A stretch of DNA of 64,000 nt from a virus. Under the pieces are notes generated by a model that was not told the DNA's origin, did not search any database, and saw only the letters and a program-made list of their open reading frames with translations. Position numbers and translations under genes: made by a program. The stretch spans positions 1 to 64,000 of the IMG/VR virus record IMGVR_UViG_3300010885_020282; one strand, written 5' to 3'. Position 1 is the stretch's first letter. Each line of letters starts with the position of its first letter. Shown in pieces: positions 44,701 through 50,437 of the stretch.

Positions 44701-46861
44701 ATACGATCCTGCTATACTGGATGCAATATATGCAAGCAACTTTGTTGACCCATACTTGGGCACTCGACCAACGGATGTTAATGTAGACGGCGGCGCATTT
44801 GTTGACACGTATGAAAGTCATGCACCCGAAGAACTTGTACCAGGCATCACATACGATACATTAGACTTGCGAGTTTTTACTACCCCTGGTGCAGATTGGG
44901 CTGGAGACGGACACGGATTCCCGCTACGCGAACGTAATTTTGTTTACAACTCGTTGGTGCCTAATTTGGATTTTTCTGGATTGTTGTACAATCCTGTCAC
45001 CATCGAAGTTTATAATCAAACAACCGGAGTTAATTTAAATCTTGGAGTTGATTACGTAGTTGACTGGGTAAACTATGTGGTTACAATTACATCACCTATT
45101 GTGAATGGCAATGTGTTAACTGTAGTTGCTTATGCACTTGGTGGCGGCAATCAATTGTTCACTCAAACTTATGTTGGAGATGTAGTTGGAGATGCATTAA
45201 TTGTGCCAATGACTGAATCGTTGGTTACTGACGCTGTGGTATTCGTCAATGGATTTCAATACACTGATTTTACATTCACTTCTGTTCCACCAAGTGGCTA
45301 TACCTTGATTGAGTTTGCAACAACATTTACAGATCAAGATCGTGTGAGCGTGATTTTGTTTGGGGGCGATACTGCAACCAACAGTTGGAGTTTGCCAGTT
45401 ACTCAATACATTGTTAGTGACGGTAGTCTGACATATAATTTGACCAACAGCTTACAAGGTACTAACCCCATCAACGTTATAGTCAATAAAAATGGCATAA
45501 GAGCAATTCCTTCAGAAACATCTGAATCAATTGGAACCGGATTCCAAACAGTATTCCCGTTGCCCGATGGCCGACTGTACGACTTGGATCTTGTGTCTGA
45601 CAATGATGTTGCAGTTTTTGTTAATGATGTTCAACTGATATTGGGTGTGGGATTTACTGTGCAACCACCAGGTACAGTGCCTCGATCAGTTGTGCTGGCT
45701 AGCGCACCACCGCCAGTTTCTAGAGTTCTTGTTAGTGTAAGGACTAGAGCACAGTATTGGATTGTCAACAATCAAATTACGTTTATACCTTCACAGGGAT
45801 TCATTCCCACAGTTGGGGACATTATTTCTGTAACAACATGGAATAACACCAATCAGCAAAACATTCTAACTCAAGTGTTTGCTGGACCTGAAACATCTGG
45901 TACAGTAATAACACAACCGTACGATTCAACTGTTTACGATGAAGGCGCTGCCGCAAACGCACCTGGATCTTACGACTACTCAGAAGGTATATTGATACAA
46001 AATAACCGATTTAATGTTGGAAGATTAATTACTGATCCTGAACGGTTGGTTGTAACTCTCAATGGACGTTATTTGTTTAACAATCAAGGGTATACTGTGT
46101 CGGACACCTATGTGCTGTTAACTGGCCCAATAATTAATGCTGCCTCCATTGTTGTTATCACAAGCTTTGCTAATGATGTTGTGCCAGACTCAATGGCGTT
46201 CCGGATATTCCAAGACATGCGTGGACAGCAATATACCTATCGCATTACCCATGAAACCAGTACAGAACTAGTTGCACCACTGCTGGCTTCTGATGATGTG
46301 GTTTATGTAGCTGACGCATCTGTGCTGGGAGAACCTGAACTTGCGTATGGCATTTTTGGTATTATTACTATCAATGGAGAGCGTATTACCTATCGTGATC
46401 GTGACACAGTTCTCAATACTGTAAGCGGATTACGTCGTGGTACAGCAGGTACTGGAGCAGCTGACCACGCCATCGGCGCCCCAGTATATGACATGAGCCG
46501 TGGCAATTTATTACCAGCTCAGTACCAGAATTACACACAGGCACAAAACTTCTTGGCAAACGGCAGTACTACTACATTCGTGGCCACTGATATTTCAGTA
46601 GCAGATGTTGACTCTACTGAGCGTTTAGAGGCTGTTTTGGTGTATGTAGGCGGAACATTGCAAACTGATGGCTATACTATTGGTTCAGCTGACCCATTAA
46701 CTGTGGTGTTTACTACCGCGCCTGAGTCAGGTTATCAGGTGTCAATACAGGTCAATCGTGGGGTAACTTGGTACGCACCCGGAACCAGCACTCCTAGCAA
46801 TGGTGTTCCTTTACAACAAACCAACACCGTGGCTGCAAGATTCCTGAGAGGTGTTATTTGA
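32708..46861 (+). CDS. Giant baseplate/virion structural protein (gp7 position)
   Basis: One uninterrupted 4717-residue reading frame. The slot between gp6 and a gp8-like gene is that of wedge protein gp7 in T4 (1032 residues). The N-terminus (NLLPEIFRTDTNRKFLAATL, then YVGRRVGPG) and C-terminus (ELAYGIFGIITINGERITYR, TVSGLRRGTAGTGAADH) match giant structural proteins of cyanophage-like phages. In between are more than ten copies of a 60-80-residue beta module of the form vxVNGxxLxxxxDYxV...ItFxxAPxxGdxI, for example near residues 890, 1130, 2420, 2570, 2900, 4120 and 4680. Two segments, WVPNRKYSKGEIVLFKDQYW (about 1830) and WEPNVSYNAGQQVRYADRVW (about 3885), look like CBM5/12-type binding motifs. 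Seven FG-GAP-like repeats lie at 2236-3100. It probably extends from the baseplate toward the host. Confidence 0.8.
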   Translation: MALNRTVNLLPEIFRTDTNRKFLAATLDQLTQEPNLKKTQGYVGRRVGPGVNPADNYVVESTAVRTDYQLEPGVVFLKPNTGTAEDAITYPGMIDSLALQNAKTNKQDRLWESEYYSWDPFCDLDKFTNYSQYYWLPGGPDSVNVSSTDIPLTDDFVVTRNVLDYTFSGVPGKNPIVYLARGGTYNFTTNQAGYAFWIQSAPGITGTLPPTPNISSRAVLGVVNNGSETGVTTFYVPAKTAQDFYYTLPTLTSVDLVSDLQFSQINNIRLSAFLEQYPTGIDGESQLDGKTLIFSNTIQDAAQGGWQIITDSSVTNITSQSQRYSVWTVRYVYDSGLDPLITLSSTATVPNLTKFSILYGATYSVTQWYKDSSGYFEQVPLLSAVQDVLYYQDGSNPEIRGEIRLIDFQNVEPIDINDIVGAKNYTSPNGVVFTNGLKVQFRGPTVPAQFENLEYYVEGVGTGPGGQYRVGFIDGEAYFGMYHLVNNQKVTGTASDTTFQQYIYDTVEESLANIGAGTPLGAPLPQVSVPGADLGNGIRLVPVDSLVTPETYTKNELIPYDSLAYDVGPYDDSLNSPLIQDYITQNRSSSDRNAWSRSNRWFHIDVINYTSELNNITPVINNAQRASRPIIEFRANLRLWNMGTLAKDPVNIIDFTETDALSNINGQTGYGIDGYTFLSGTRVIFAADLDAQVRNRIYEVTFIDPDNSGKLIIDLVPAYDSDLQLSQTVVCLNGATLQGISFWFDGVTWQRAQEKTNVNQPPLFDVYDIQGRSFGDRTAYPSSSFEGCRLFGYAEGMTSTVDAVLGLSLKYLNINNVGDIVFQNYLYSDNFIYVTNNISTEVPVSTGFVRQYIDRVTFSNQIGWQTAAATSRSRQVFRFVANGSPLVLDVPVDQAQLLPAVQVFIGSSFIDPGQYSVVVLGNNTTITFSTQPVVGSIIEVLATSNQASSVAFYEIPINLENNAQNGNSTSFTLGTIRTHYETIAQNLKLLTGPINGANNSRDLGDIIPYGTNIIQNSSPLLLAGVFLRRQQYELFNSLNFNSQEYTKYKALLLDLAARGNFINSTPTQVLDTITQEIALTRNESFPFFWTDMLPAGETYTDLSYTVTPITTGTFDTTAVYDLTSSNYQAVLVYLNGNILTLNRDYTVPVDTATVFVSVPLAVGDVVTIREYATTYGSFVPNTPTKMGLYPAWQPKMYLDETYLTPTMVIQGHDGSITVAFDDVRDAVLLEFETRIYNNLKIHSRIPLTVADVVPGQFRDTNYTLTEINNILTPDFLSWIGWNKLDYVAQDYVAGNPFTYNYSQSGNKLNQQPLLGAWRGIYNYFYDTMTPNTTPWEMLGFTEEPDWWQDYYGPAPYTSGNLVLWQDLEAGFIADPNNPRFAPEYARPGLTQVIPSGSQGELLPPTESVVGNYDTTSFRRSWVFGDDGPVESTWKTSSAWPFSVMRLLALTKPAEFFSLFVDRDRYVYDTTLNQYLWDQRYRLTPENIAPLNGSKVSRASYMNWIIDYNRQRGVDSSVDLAVQLNALDVRLCWRMSAFSDKRYLKIYTERSTLGGTNASLLLPDESYQLLLYQNPPFNKITYSSVVVQVVDGGWAVYGYNNSAAYFEILASKPNGLSVTISAGGSAERVPVEYTNTIVQVPYGYVFTNRSAVCDFLYSYGELLTQRGLEFEGIENGYIMNWQQMAQEFLYWSNQGWQTGTSIINLNPGATSISVTQPGAVVESIFPPRLDSVVLNQNRTAIPPAELVIDRLENTFKITSVNSNTINFLNLRFTAYEHLMVLDNRSIFADLLYDPITGARQSRVLVAGWLSGDWNGTVNAPGFVLNQDNIREWVPNRKYSKGEIVLFKDQYWSANSIVQPSATFDFNAWIKSDYNEIQQGLLPNAANVSDQLAQSYSVYDANLETEIDLFSYGLIGFRPRQYMQALNLDDVSQVQLYQQFLGSKGTRPSLEIFSYADLGKETAQYNIYEYWAILRSTYGANANRSYFDLLLNASKLISDPALVQIINPGTTSQADQTVFVQDILKSNYKITSPNILPTTLVVPDNALPTAGYVDLEDVDITVFDLSNNATLNSQLDNIGVATTIWVARVNTYDWAIYRSEKVPGAIVSVEDNLNNNSIVTFNQAHGLTAGDTVIIKYFSDAINGAYQVLSVPSIYTIIVDYAFTGFQTTEVGNGFAFTLQPCRVHQPSDIKLLPYANELLPGSRAWVDDNSFGRWTVLEKTDPFVQAETLTPFTPVTGSRYGSSIAQGLLNVSALVGAPGYNPANQAIVPGAVYVYVKTDQDVYDQNTVLTLNATNASGYGNSMDIGNKSWAIVGASDSNYGQGYAATIYVAPGTSVFEQRQLLISPTRKFDGGEFGYSVTMSLDEHWIYVSSPGHNEVHAYARTEVQQQFVDYITDGVTATYNWSDSILIDYTKPGQLSVRLEDRLLSYPGDYLVNSTNIVLNSAPVAGQQLSINRNFVVQLDQKFMTGVVATGGSGSGATFTVNNVRGVYTVNLDNGGTGYTAGNTLTILGTDVETQDSPASNPANNITITVDTVDGSGTILSIVDPVNGQGVRTQDHFDLTDYLATAVDIYSFTVTVNDVLMRPEIDYDFNSDSSFIDPMILVFTTPPPPGARIIVNSSTYFSYVATLPTDGLGLTVGDRFGHSISCNSTGSHVTVGTPNINNDSGRAFVFDRNIQQFIVSDATQTEYYTEQSLETPGSVMVSLNGTYLLPTALNFNSGFEVDVSNPSNQFVNITATLNVGDVIEVSTNQFTLLEVVDSVDASSEAQFGYKVDQCINDCSWYVSAPFDSSILTGAGRVEFWQNQSRVYGTTTSTVANPTLTTGDFIRIDNMFVAIDGTTVADFVDSVNSANIPNVVASLTSNLTLEADGTSKVYDIGNIYAAAGTIDETIVYVDNVLQTYNTDYVYNNTTQQITFTNAPFNTAEILIVSGRMTISVKNYDASTPGNRLQVLPGTGTLFDDVGFNTYIHEQTIVSPVPQVEAHFGQGLFISDDTTTLLVGAPNGSMIRATTFDLDQTRFDSDSTNFADPTPNSGAVYSFDSLPSNNPTASNPLQFVFGQQFVNNNVQSKDQFGYAVDLSTGLLLIGSPGTDFNNDSQTDFGQVIQYHNLENLPAWQVIRLQQPFVDVNLLDTVFIYDNTTSQPLEYFDYFDPLQGRILGAVRQNINYIGAVDPAAYNTGALNNYGVRWAEEYVGQIWWDTNNVRFIDPHQSQQTTRGPEPDIVYASRRWGQVFPGSSVDVYQWIVSSVPPIDYTGPGTPKDTTSYTVLTSLDSQGFLTTQYYFWASGLTTVATSSNKTLSITSLARYIENPRSSGIPYIAPITSSTVAIYNGLSYINSLDSVLHIEYDKQATDDAVHVEYQLIAQDRPESFLNATLYRKLLDSLSGEDTAGNAVPDPFLTPTEQYGIQFRPRQSMVMNRFLALKNYITQTNTVLAQSPIAETRQFNLLNSSEPEPSSASGAWNKRVANQEELSYQDLLAVPLGYKYLVASDSTQNGLWTIYEVQASILPGVRDLGLVRVQNYDTRRYWNYINWYSPTYNQYQRILLEVPNRSSLDTLTVPVGSAVRVTANSINKWEIYLLTATGWIRVGLQDGTIELSSVIWDYTAGRFGFDSEVFDAQYYDQAPIIETRQIIKAINEELFIGDLLIERNRLLVLMFNYILSEQLAPVWLTKTSLIDVDHTIRELLPYPIYRADNQDFVLNYINEVKPYHVQIREFNLKYRGSDQYFGSLTDFDLPAYYDNARDMFISPVLDNTGTLSTTSSLPSSDPIWYTFPWNQWYQNYLLSIQSVVIYAPGSGYTEPPIVIVTGDCIQPAVMTAQINTAGEVVGITIVDPGQGYSTTAVITLDSSTGTGAEVYAVMGNNMIRSIATTIKYDRYQYSTTILTWEPNVSYNAGQQVRYADRVWSANANNTTSVEFDSSQWTLVPAGDLSGVDRTMGYYVPTVNQPGLDLGLLISGVDYPGVQVSAPGFDQNAGFDVGNFDMTPYDNISISAEGFVTYDPAILDAIYASNFVDPYLGTRPTDVNVDGGAFVDTYESHAPEELVPGITYDTLDLRVFTTPGADWAGDGHGFPLRERNFVYNSLVPNLDFSGLLYNPVTIEVYNQTTGVNLNLGVDYVVDWVNYVVTITSPIVNGNVLTVVAYALGGGNQLFTQTYVGDVVGDALIVPMTESLVTDAVVFVNGFQYTDFTFTSVPPSGYTLIEFATTFTDQDRVSVILFGGDTATNSWSLPVTQYIVSDGSLTYNLTNSLQGTNPINVIVNKNGIRAIPSETSESIGTGFQTVFPLPDGRLYDLDLVSDNDVAVFVNDVQLILGVGFTVQPPGTVPRSVVLASAPPPVSRVLVSVRTRAQYWIVNNQITFIPSQGFIPTVGDIISVTTWNNTNQQNILTQVFAGPETSGTVITQPYDSTVYDEGAAANAPGSYDYSEGILIQNNRFNVGRLITDPERLVVTLNGRYLFNNQGYTVSDTYVLLTGPIINAASIVVITSFANDVVPDSMAFRIFQDMRGQQYTYRITHETSTELVAPLLASDDVVYVADASVLGEPELAYGIFGIITINGERITYRDRDTVLNTVSGLRRGTAGTGAADHAIGAPVYDMSRGNLLPAQYQNYTQAQNFLANGSTTTFVATDISVADVDSTERLEAVLVYVGGTLQTDGYTIGSADPLTVVFTTAPESGYQVSIQVNRGVTWYAPGTSTPSNGVPLQQTNTVAARFLRGVI
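39413..42035 (+). repeat. Seven FG-GAP-like repeats within the giant protein
   Basis: Seven related segments follow the pattern FGxSVxxSxDxxxxxVGxPG...GxVYVY at protein residues near 2239 (SRYGSSIAQG), 2297 (SGYGNSMDIG), 2351 (GEFGYSVTMS), 2639 (DRFGHSISCN), 2766 (AQFGYKVDQC), 2981 (AHFGQGLFIS) and 3069 (DQFGYAVDLS). The last is followed by DFNNDSQTDFG, like the calcium loop of FG-GAP repeats. Seven copies suit a closed beta-propeller. Long beta-module insertions separate blades 3, 4, 5 and 6. Confidence 0.6.
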
Positions 46862-46869
46862 CATAAATA
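46862..46869 (+). promoter_or_regulatory. Late promoter (CATAAATA)
   Basis: CATAAATA begins directly after the giant gene's TGA stop and ends 7 bases before the next ATG; T4 spacing gives +1 near 46875, a two-base leader with no ribosome site. Confidence 0.6.
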
Positions 46870-46876
46870 TTTTACT

Positions 46877-47026
46877 ATGACAGACAATAAACAAACCTCA
46901 CCGCCTACTACAAATGTTGCACCAAAGTCGCATAAACCTGACGATGCGGGCAACATAGTAATCAGCGGGTTTGTGCGTATTAGTGACCCAGAAACAAAAG
47001 AAACTATCCTTGAGGTACGAGAATAA
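46877..47026 (+). CDS. 49-residue protein resembling the start of the next gene product
   Basis: A small gene encoding 49 residues, MTDNKQTSPPTTNVAPKS... followed by DAGNIVISGFVRISDPETKE and ending LEVRE. Its second half, GFVRISDPETKET, aligns with residues 10-22 of the following protein, GFLRIYDPNNQET, so it could be a partial duplication or a small partner with the same beta hairpin. It has no Shine-Dalgarno sequence and starts just after a late promoter, while its stop overlaps the next ATG by one base (TAATG). Support comes from fit between promoter and next gene and from the similarity; a virion role is inferred. Confidence 0.6.
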   Translation: MTDNKQTSPPTTNVAPKSHKPDDAGNIVISGFVRISDPETKETILEVRE

Positions 47027-47628
47027 TGTTAACTATCCCAGTGGCTGTGCAAGGATTCCTGCGCATTTATGACCCCAACAACCAAGAAACATTTGTTGAA
47101 AAACAAAATGCGATCCATTACGAAAACATGAGTATTGCGTTGGCTCAGAGTATTGCTGATAAAAATATCGGATACATCTATGCCATGGCATTTGGGAATG
47201 GTGGATCTAGCGTGGATCCCACAGGAGTTATTACGTATTTGCCCCCAAACACAACAGGACAAAACGCAGATTTATACAATCAAACCTATATCAAAGTAGT
47301 AGACGGAAATTCAGCTGCCAATACTGACCCTACTCGCAATAACTTAACAGTGTTGCACACATCGGGGCAAGTTTATACAGATGTTCTAGTAACTTGTTTG
47401 TTGGACTACGGCGAGCCGCCCGGACAACAAGCATTTGATAATAGTACAAATTTTAACGGTGAGTATGTGTTTGACGAACTGGGACTTAAAGCTTGGGAAG
47501 GATCATCTTCTGATCTCATTCTTTTAACTCATGTAATATTCCATCCTGTACAAAAAAGTTTGAATCGACAGATTCAAATAGATTATACAGTTAGAATTCA
47601 AACGCTAACCAACCTTAGCGTGGCATAA
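47026..47628 (+). CDS. Virion structural protein in gp8 position
   Basis: A 200-residue beta-rich protein with IPVAVQGFLRIYDPNNQETF, NAIHYENMSIALAQSIADKN, AMAFGNGGSSVDPTGVITYL and a C-terminal LTHVIFHPVQKSLNRQIQID. Proteins with these segments follow the giant structural gene in cyanophage-type genomes and are treated as structural, sometimes as gp8-type wedge proteins. T4 gp8 is 334 residues and no direct homology is visible, so the symbol is left empty. It overlaps the 49-residue gene by one base. The stop codon lies within a CATAAATA motif, so its end doubles as a promoter element for the fibre gene downstream. Confidence 0.7.
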   Translation: MLTIPVAVQGFLRIYDPNNQETFVEKQNAIHYENMSIALAQSIADKNIGYIYAMAFGNGGSSVDPTGVITYLPPNTTGQNADLYNQTYIKVVDGNSAANTDPTRNNLTVLHTSGQVYTDVLVTCLLDYGEPPGQQAFDNSTNFNGEYVFDELGLKAWEGSSSDLILLTHVIFHPVQKSLNRQIQIDYTVRIQTLTNLSVA

Positions 47629-47631
47629 ATA
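47624..47631 (+). promoter_or_regulatory. Late promoter copy 1 before the fibre gene (CATAAATA)
   Basis: CATAAATA containing the TAA stop (47626-47628) of the gp8-position gene; predicted +1 near 47637. A second copy follows 25 bases downstream. Confidence 0.5.
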
Positions 47632-47648
47632 TCTATATATAAAATGCC

Positions 47649-47656
47649 CATAAATA
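47649..47656 (+). promoter_or_regulatory. Late promoter copy 2 before the fibre gene (CATAAATA)
   Basis: Second CATAAATA, 24 bases before the ATG at 47681 and followed by an ACGGAG ribosome site. Tandem late elements suggest strong or buffered expression of the fibre genes. Confidence 0.65.
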
Positions 47657-47680
47657 AGGTAGACACGGAGTAAACAACAC

Positions 47681-49042
47681 ATGGCATATACCATTAATTT
47701 AACGGATGGCAGTATATTTGCAACAATTGCAGATGGTACCATCAACACAAGCTCTAGCATGATCCTAGTAGGTAAAAACTATGCTGGATATGGTGAGTTT
47801 TTAGACGAAAACTTTATACACTTGCTGGAGAACGGTGCTAATAATACCGCACCGAGTGCTCCGTTAACTGGCCAACTTTGGTGGGATAAAACCAACAATG
47901 TTATGAAAGTTTACAACGGTAGTACTTTCAAGGTTATATCAGCAAGTACAGCGTCTGCTAGTGCACCTAGTTCAAACGTAGCAGGCGACTTATGGTTTGA
48001 CACAGTTAATCAACAGCTAAAAGTCTACAATGGCAGCGCCTGGATCTTGGTTGGCCCTGCATCAACATCTGGCCAAGGCACATCTGGTGCAATTGTTACA
48101 ACTCTAGTAGACAATCTCAGTAACGACCACATTGTAATTCAATTATGGACCAATGATGTCATAGTTGGTATCATATCTAAAGACTTACCAGCATGGACTC
48201 CTGTTCCTTCTATCACAGGATTTGCTACAATTAGCCCGGGCTTCCAACTTAGTTCAACAGTTTCTGGTGCATACTTCCAAGGTACTGCTACCAATGCACT
48301 GGCCTTAGGCGGCGCAAATGCATCAACATTTTTGAGAGCCAACACAAACGTTACAACATCCGGCACGTTTGGTATTTTAAACAACGGTGGTCTCACAGTT
48401 GGAGAAAACCAAGATGGTAAACTACTGGTTAACGGGGTTAATTCCACAGTGAGTTTACAAAATCAAACAGCAGACGCTAATATCAGTATCATTGTCAATG
48501 ACGGTGGCGTACAAACCACAGCATTGTCTGTTAATGGCGCAACATCTCAAACAGGTGTGTTGGGCCTAACAAACTTAAATGCTAATGGCATTGGAAACTT
48601 GGGATCAAACTCAAGCTATTTTAACACAGTTTTTGCCACAGCAACCACAGCTCTATATGCTGACGTTGCAGAACGATTTGAAGCAGACGAACTGCTAGCA
48701 CCCGGGACAGTGGTTGAACTAGGCGGTGCAAAAGAAATTACTCGTGCTACTCAAGCACTCAGCGACACTGTATTTGGTGTTATCAGTACACGCCCAGCAT
48801 ATACCATGAACGGTGGCGCTGGCGATGACAATACACATCCTAGAGTGGCCATGACTGGGCGTGTACCGGTACAAGTTACTGGTAATATTAACAAAGGTGA
48901 CCGGTTGGTAGCAGCCGGCGATGGGCTAGCCCGTGCCGCACAACCCGGTGAAGCTACAGCATTTAATGTTATTGGTCGTTCACTCGAAACCAAGCATGCT
49001 AGTGGTAAACATGTGGTTGAAGCTATCGTAACAATTAAATAA
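47681..49042 (+). CDS. Tail fibre-like protein with C-terminal self-chaperone-like domain
   Basis: A 453-residue fibre-type protein. The N-terminal part has two copies of a G-x-LWxDxxNxxxKVYNGSxxW/F module (near residues 64-90, GQLWWDKTNNVMKVYNGS, and 100-125, GDLWFDTVNQQLKVYNGS), common in phage fibre proteins. The middle is Ser/Thr/Asn-rich beta structure. The C-terminal about 130 residues begin YADVAERFEADELLAPGTVV and contain VFGVISTRPAY and MTGRVPVQVTGNINKGDRLV, a domain often found at the end of phage fibres and related to assembly or intramolecular-chaperone domains. Two late promoters and a good ribosome site precede it. A host-binding role is likely but not shown. Confidence 0.75.
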   Translation: MAYTINLTDGSIFATIADGTINTSSSMILVGKNYAGYGEFLDENFIHLLENGANNTAPSAPLTGQLWWDKTNNVMKVYNGSTFKVISASTASASAPSSNVAGDLWFDTVNQQLKVYNGSAWILVGPASTSGQGTSGAIVTTLVDNLSNDHIVIQLWTNDVIVGIISKDLPAWTPVPSITGFATISPGFQLSSTVSGAYFQGTATNALALGGANASTFLRANTNVTTSGTFGILNNGGLTVGENQDGKLLVNGVNSTVSLQNQTADANISIIVNDGGVQTTALSVNGATSQTGVLGLTNLNANGIGNLGSNSSYFNTVFATATTALYADVAERFEADELLAPGTVVELGGAKEITRATQALSDTVFGVISTRPAYTMNGGAGDDNTHPRVAMTGRVPVQVTGNINKGDRLVAAGDGLARAAQPGEATAFNVIGRSLETKHASGKHVVEAIVTIK

Positions 49043-49057
49043 CAAGGAAGAATTAAC

Positions 49058-50056
49058 ATGACTTATTCACTAGGTGGCTTAATACAAGCAACAGACTATA
49101 ATGGTTTTGCAGCCAACACCGCAGGTGCCAATGTCAACGATATCTGGGCAACAGGTGCAACTGATAAAGGTTACGGCCAAAGTGCCTTGGCCACGGTATC
49201 AGCAGCCGGTACAGTCACAGCCACTCAGTGGGCTGGACTAGTTAACAACATTAGCAGTATGGCCAGTCACACTGGCACCAGTATCACAGCTCGTAGTGCA
49301 CCAACAGCAGGCAACACAATCAATATCCTGGCAGCTCTAAACACTGACCTAACCAATATCACAACCAACCGCGGAAACGCGGCAGCATCTGGTACTGAGT
49401 ATGGTACGTTTTCGGGTACTACTAGTCAAACTTCTGCTGTGGGATCTGGTACTGCTGCCTGGACCATTACATTCACACACACTGTGACTTTTGCTAGTGC
49501 CAATGCATTAAGATACTTCTTTAATGCTGGCGGTATTGTGCGCCTCAAATATGGCAAAAGCTCAACTGGAACCGACAATGATCCAGATTGGAACACCTTT
49601 GCCGGGCTGTGCGGGTCAATTAATTTGACAGGTCGTGTAAACGCTACCACCAACACAATTGCCGGCCAGGCCTACACCGGAACCACCCGTCTTGGTGGTG
49701 GTGGCGGTACACAAACTACTTTGGCCACAACCACAGGATGGTACAATTTAACTGGATCACCTACAACAATATTCCAGTTAAACAACGCTACAGCACCATA
49801 TTCGGGTGAATATATTCGTACCACAGCCACAGCAACATCCAGCACAGTATTGACCTTGGTCACCACCTGGGTCAGTGATGGTAGTTCAGGAGCTGGTACA
49901 TCAGCTAATATTACAGGTGGTACAGCAACCTCAAGTCCAAGCACCACAATCTCAGGCACAGCACCTACTACATTATGCACCTACTTGCCACCTAGTTCAA
50001 CATACTTGACCACTGCCGCTTGGGGCACACCTACTATTGCTGCCTCAGTAGCATAA
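49058..50056 (+). CDS. Virion structural/fibre protein, Thr/Ala/Gly-rich
   Basis: A 332-residue, low-charge, Thr/Ala/Ser/Gly-rich protein starting MTYSLGGLIQATDYNGFAAN. The central VTFASANALRYFFNAGGIVR and later NDPDWNTFAGLCGSINL are recognisable from structural proteins encoded beside fibres in cyanophage- and pelagiphage-type genomes. The rest resembles beta-sandwich or fibre-tip sequence, with many Thr-Thr and Gly-Gly pairs. AAGGAAGAA precedes the ATG, 15 bases after the previous stop. It is the last gene before a strong terminator and closes the late structural operon. Exact location in the virion is unknown. Confidence 0.7.
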   Translation: MTYSLGGLIQATDYNGFAANTAGANVNDIWATGATDKGYGQSALATVSAAGTVTATQWAGLVNNISSMASHTGTSITARSAPTAGNTINILAALNTDLTNITTNRGNAAASGTEYGTFSGTTSQTSAVGSGTAAWTITFTHTVTFASANALRYFFNAGGIVRLKYGKSSTGTDNDPDWNTFAGLCGSINLTGRVNATTNTIAGQAYTGTTRLGGGGGTQTTLATTTGWYNLTGSPTTIFQLNNATAPYSGEYIRTTATATSSTVLTLVTTWVSDGSSGAGTSANITGGTATSSPSTTISGTAPTTLCTYLPPSSTYLTTAAWGTPTIAASVA

Positions 50057-50076
50057 TCTGGCAACATAGTACATGA

Positions 50077-50103
50077 AAAGGGCCTGCGGGCCCTTTACCT
50101 TTT
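50077..50103 (+). terminator. Intrinsic terminator closing the structural operon
   Basis: AAAGGGCC and GGCCCTTT pair around a TGCG loop, followed by ACC and a TTTT run. This is the clearest Rho-independent terminator in the window, 20 bases after the stop at 50056. Confidence 0.88.
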
Positions 50104-50122
50104 GTAAATATTGCTGTATAAT
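50094..50122 (+). promoter_or_regulatory. Possible sigma70-type promoter of the rSAM/glycosyltransferase operon
   Basis: TTTACC (50094-50099), 17 bases, TATAAT (50117-50122). The -35 element overlaps the end of the terminator stem; +1 would fall at about 50129, on an ATG. It competes with the late motif at 50103. Confidence 0.4.
50103..50110 (+). promoter_or_regulatory. Late promoter (TGTAAATA) of the rSAM/glycosyltransferase operon
   Basis: TGTAAATA begins within the terminator T-run; predicted +1 near 50116, giving a leader of 7-13 bases depending on which ATG is used. Confidence 0.55.
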
Positions 50123-50128
50123 ATGAAC

Positions 50129-50437
50129 ATGAATACTGATGCTTTAATTATCCACGCACGGGCTAGATTTGATCATGAAACGGCACGTCGCGTTTTAAAA
50201 GAAAAATACCAAGCCCGAATGTTGTTTGCCTACAATGGCGGTATGTGGCAGGCTGGTCCTGAACTATTAACGTTACTGCAAGCTGTGCCAGTTGAAGATG
50301 ATGTAGTGTTGCTGGATCTATATGACAATCCTGTAAAAATCAATCCTGCGGAATTGCAGTATCTAGCTCTTGGACGTTGGCAAGAACAAATGAACGCCTG
50401 GCTAGTTGAGCATGATGAAATGAGTCGTAAACGATGA
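50129..50437 (+). CDS. Small protein of unknown function, first gene of the operon
   Basis: About 102-104 residues, starting MNTDALIIHARARFDHETAR (ATG at 50129) or two residues earlier (ATG at 50123); neither has a ribosome site, and the leader would be very short. Visible segments are LKEKYQARMLFAYNGGMWQA, ELLTLLQAVPVEDDVVLLDL and RWQEQMNAWLVEHDEM, a compact alpha/beta protein with a helical C-terminus. Similar small proteins appear in other T4-like aquatic phages without known function. It overlaps the following glycosyltransferase-like gene by four bases (ATGA). As leading gene of the operon it could be a regulator, partner or substrate protein, but nothing visible decides this. Confidence 0.65.
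   Translation: MNTDALIIHARARFDHETARRVLKEKYQARMLFAYNGGMWQAGPELLTLLQAVPVEDDVVLLDLYDNPVKINPAELQYLALGRWQEQMNAWLVEHDEMSRKR

Noticed and set aside
32708-46861. Giant gene as an artefact of several merged genes
   Set aside because: The frame is continuous, both ends match the same conserved protein type, and no internal stop, terminator or promoter gap was seen.
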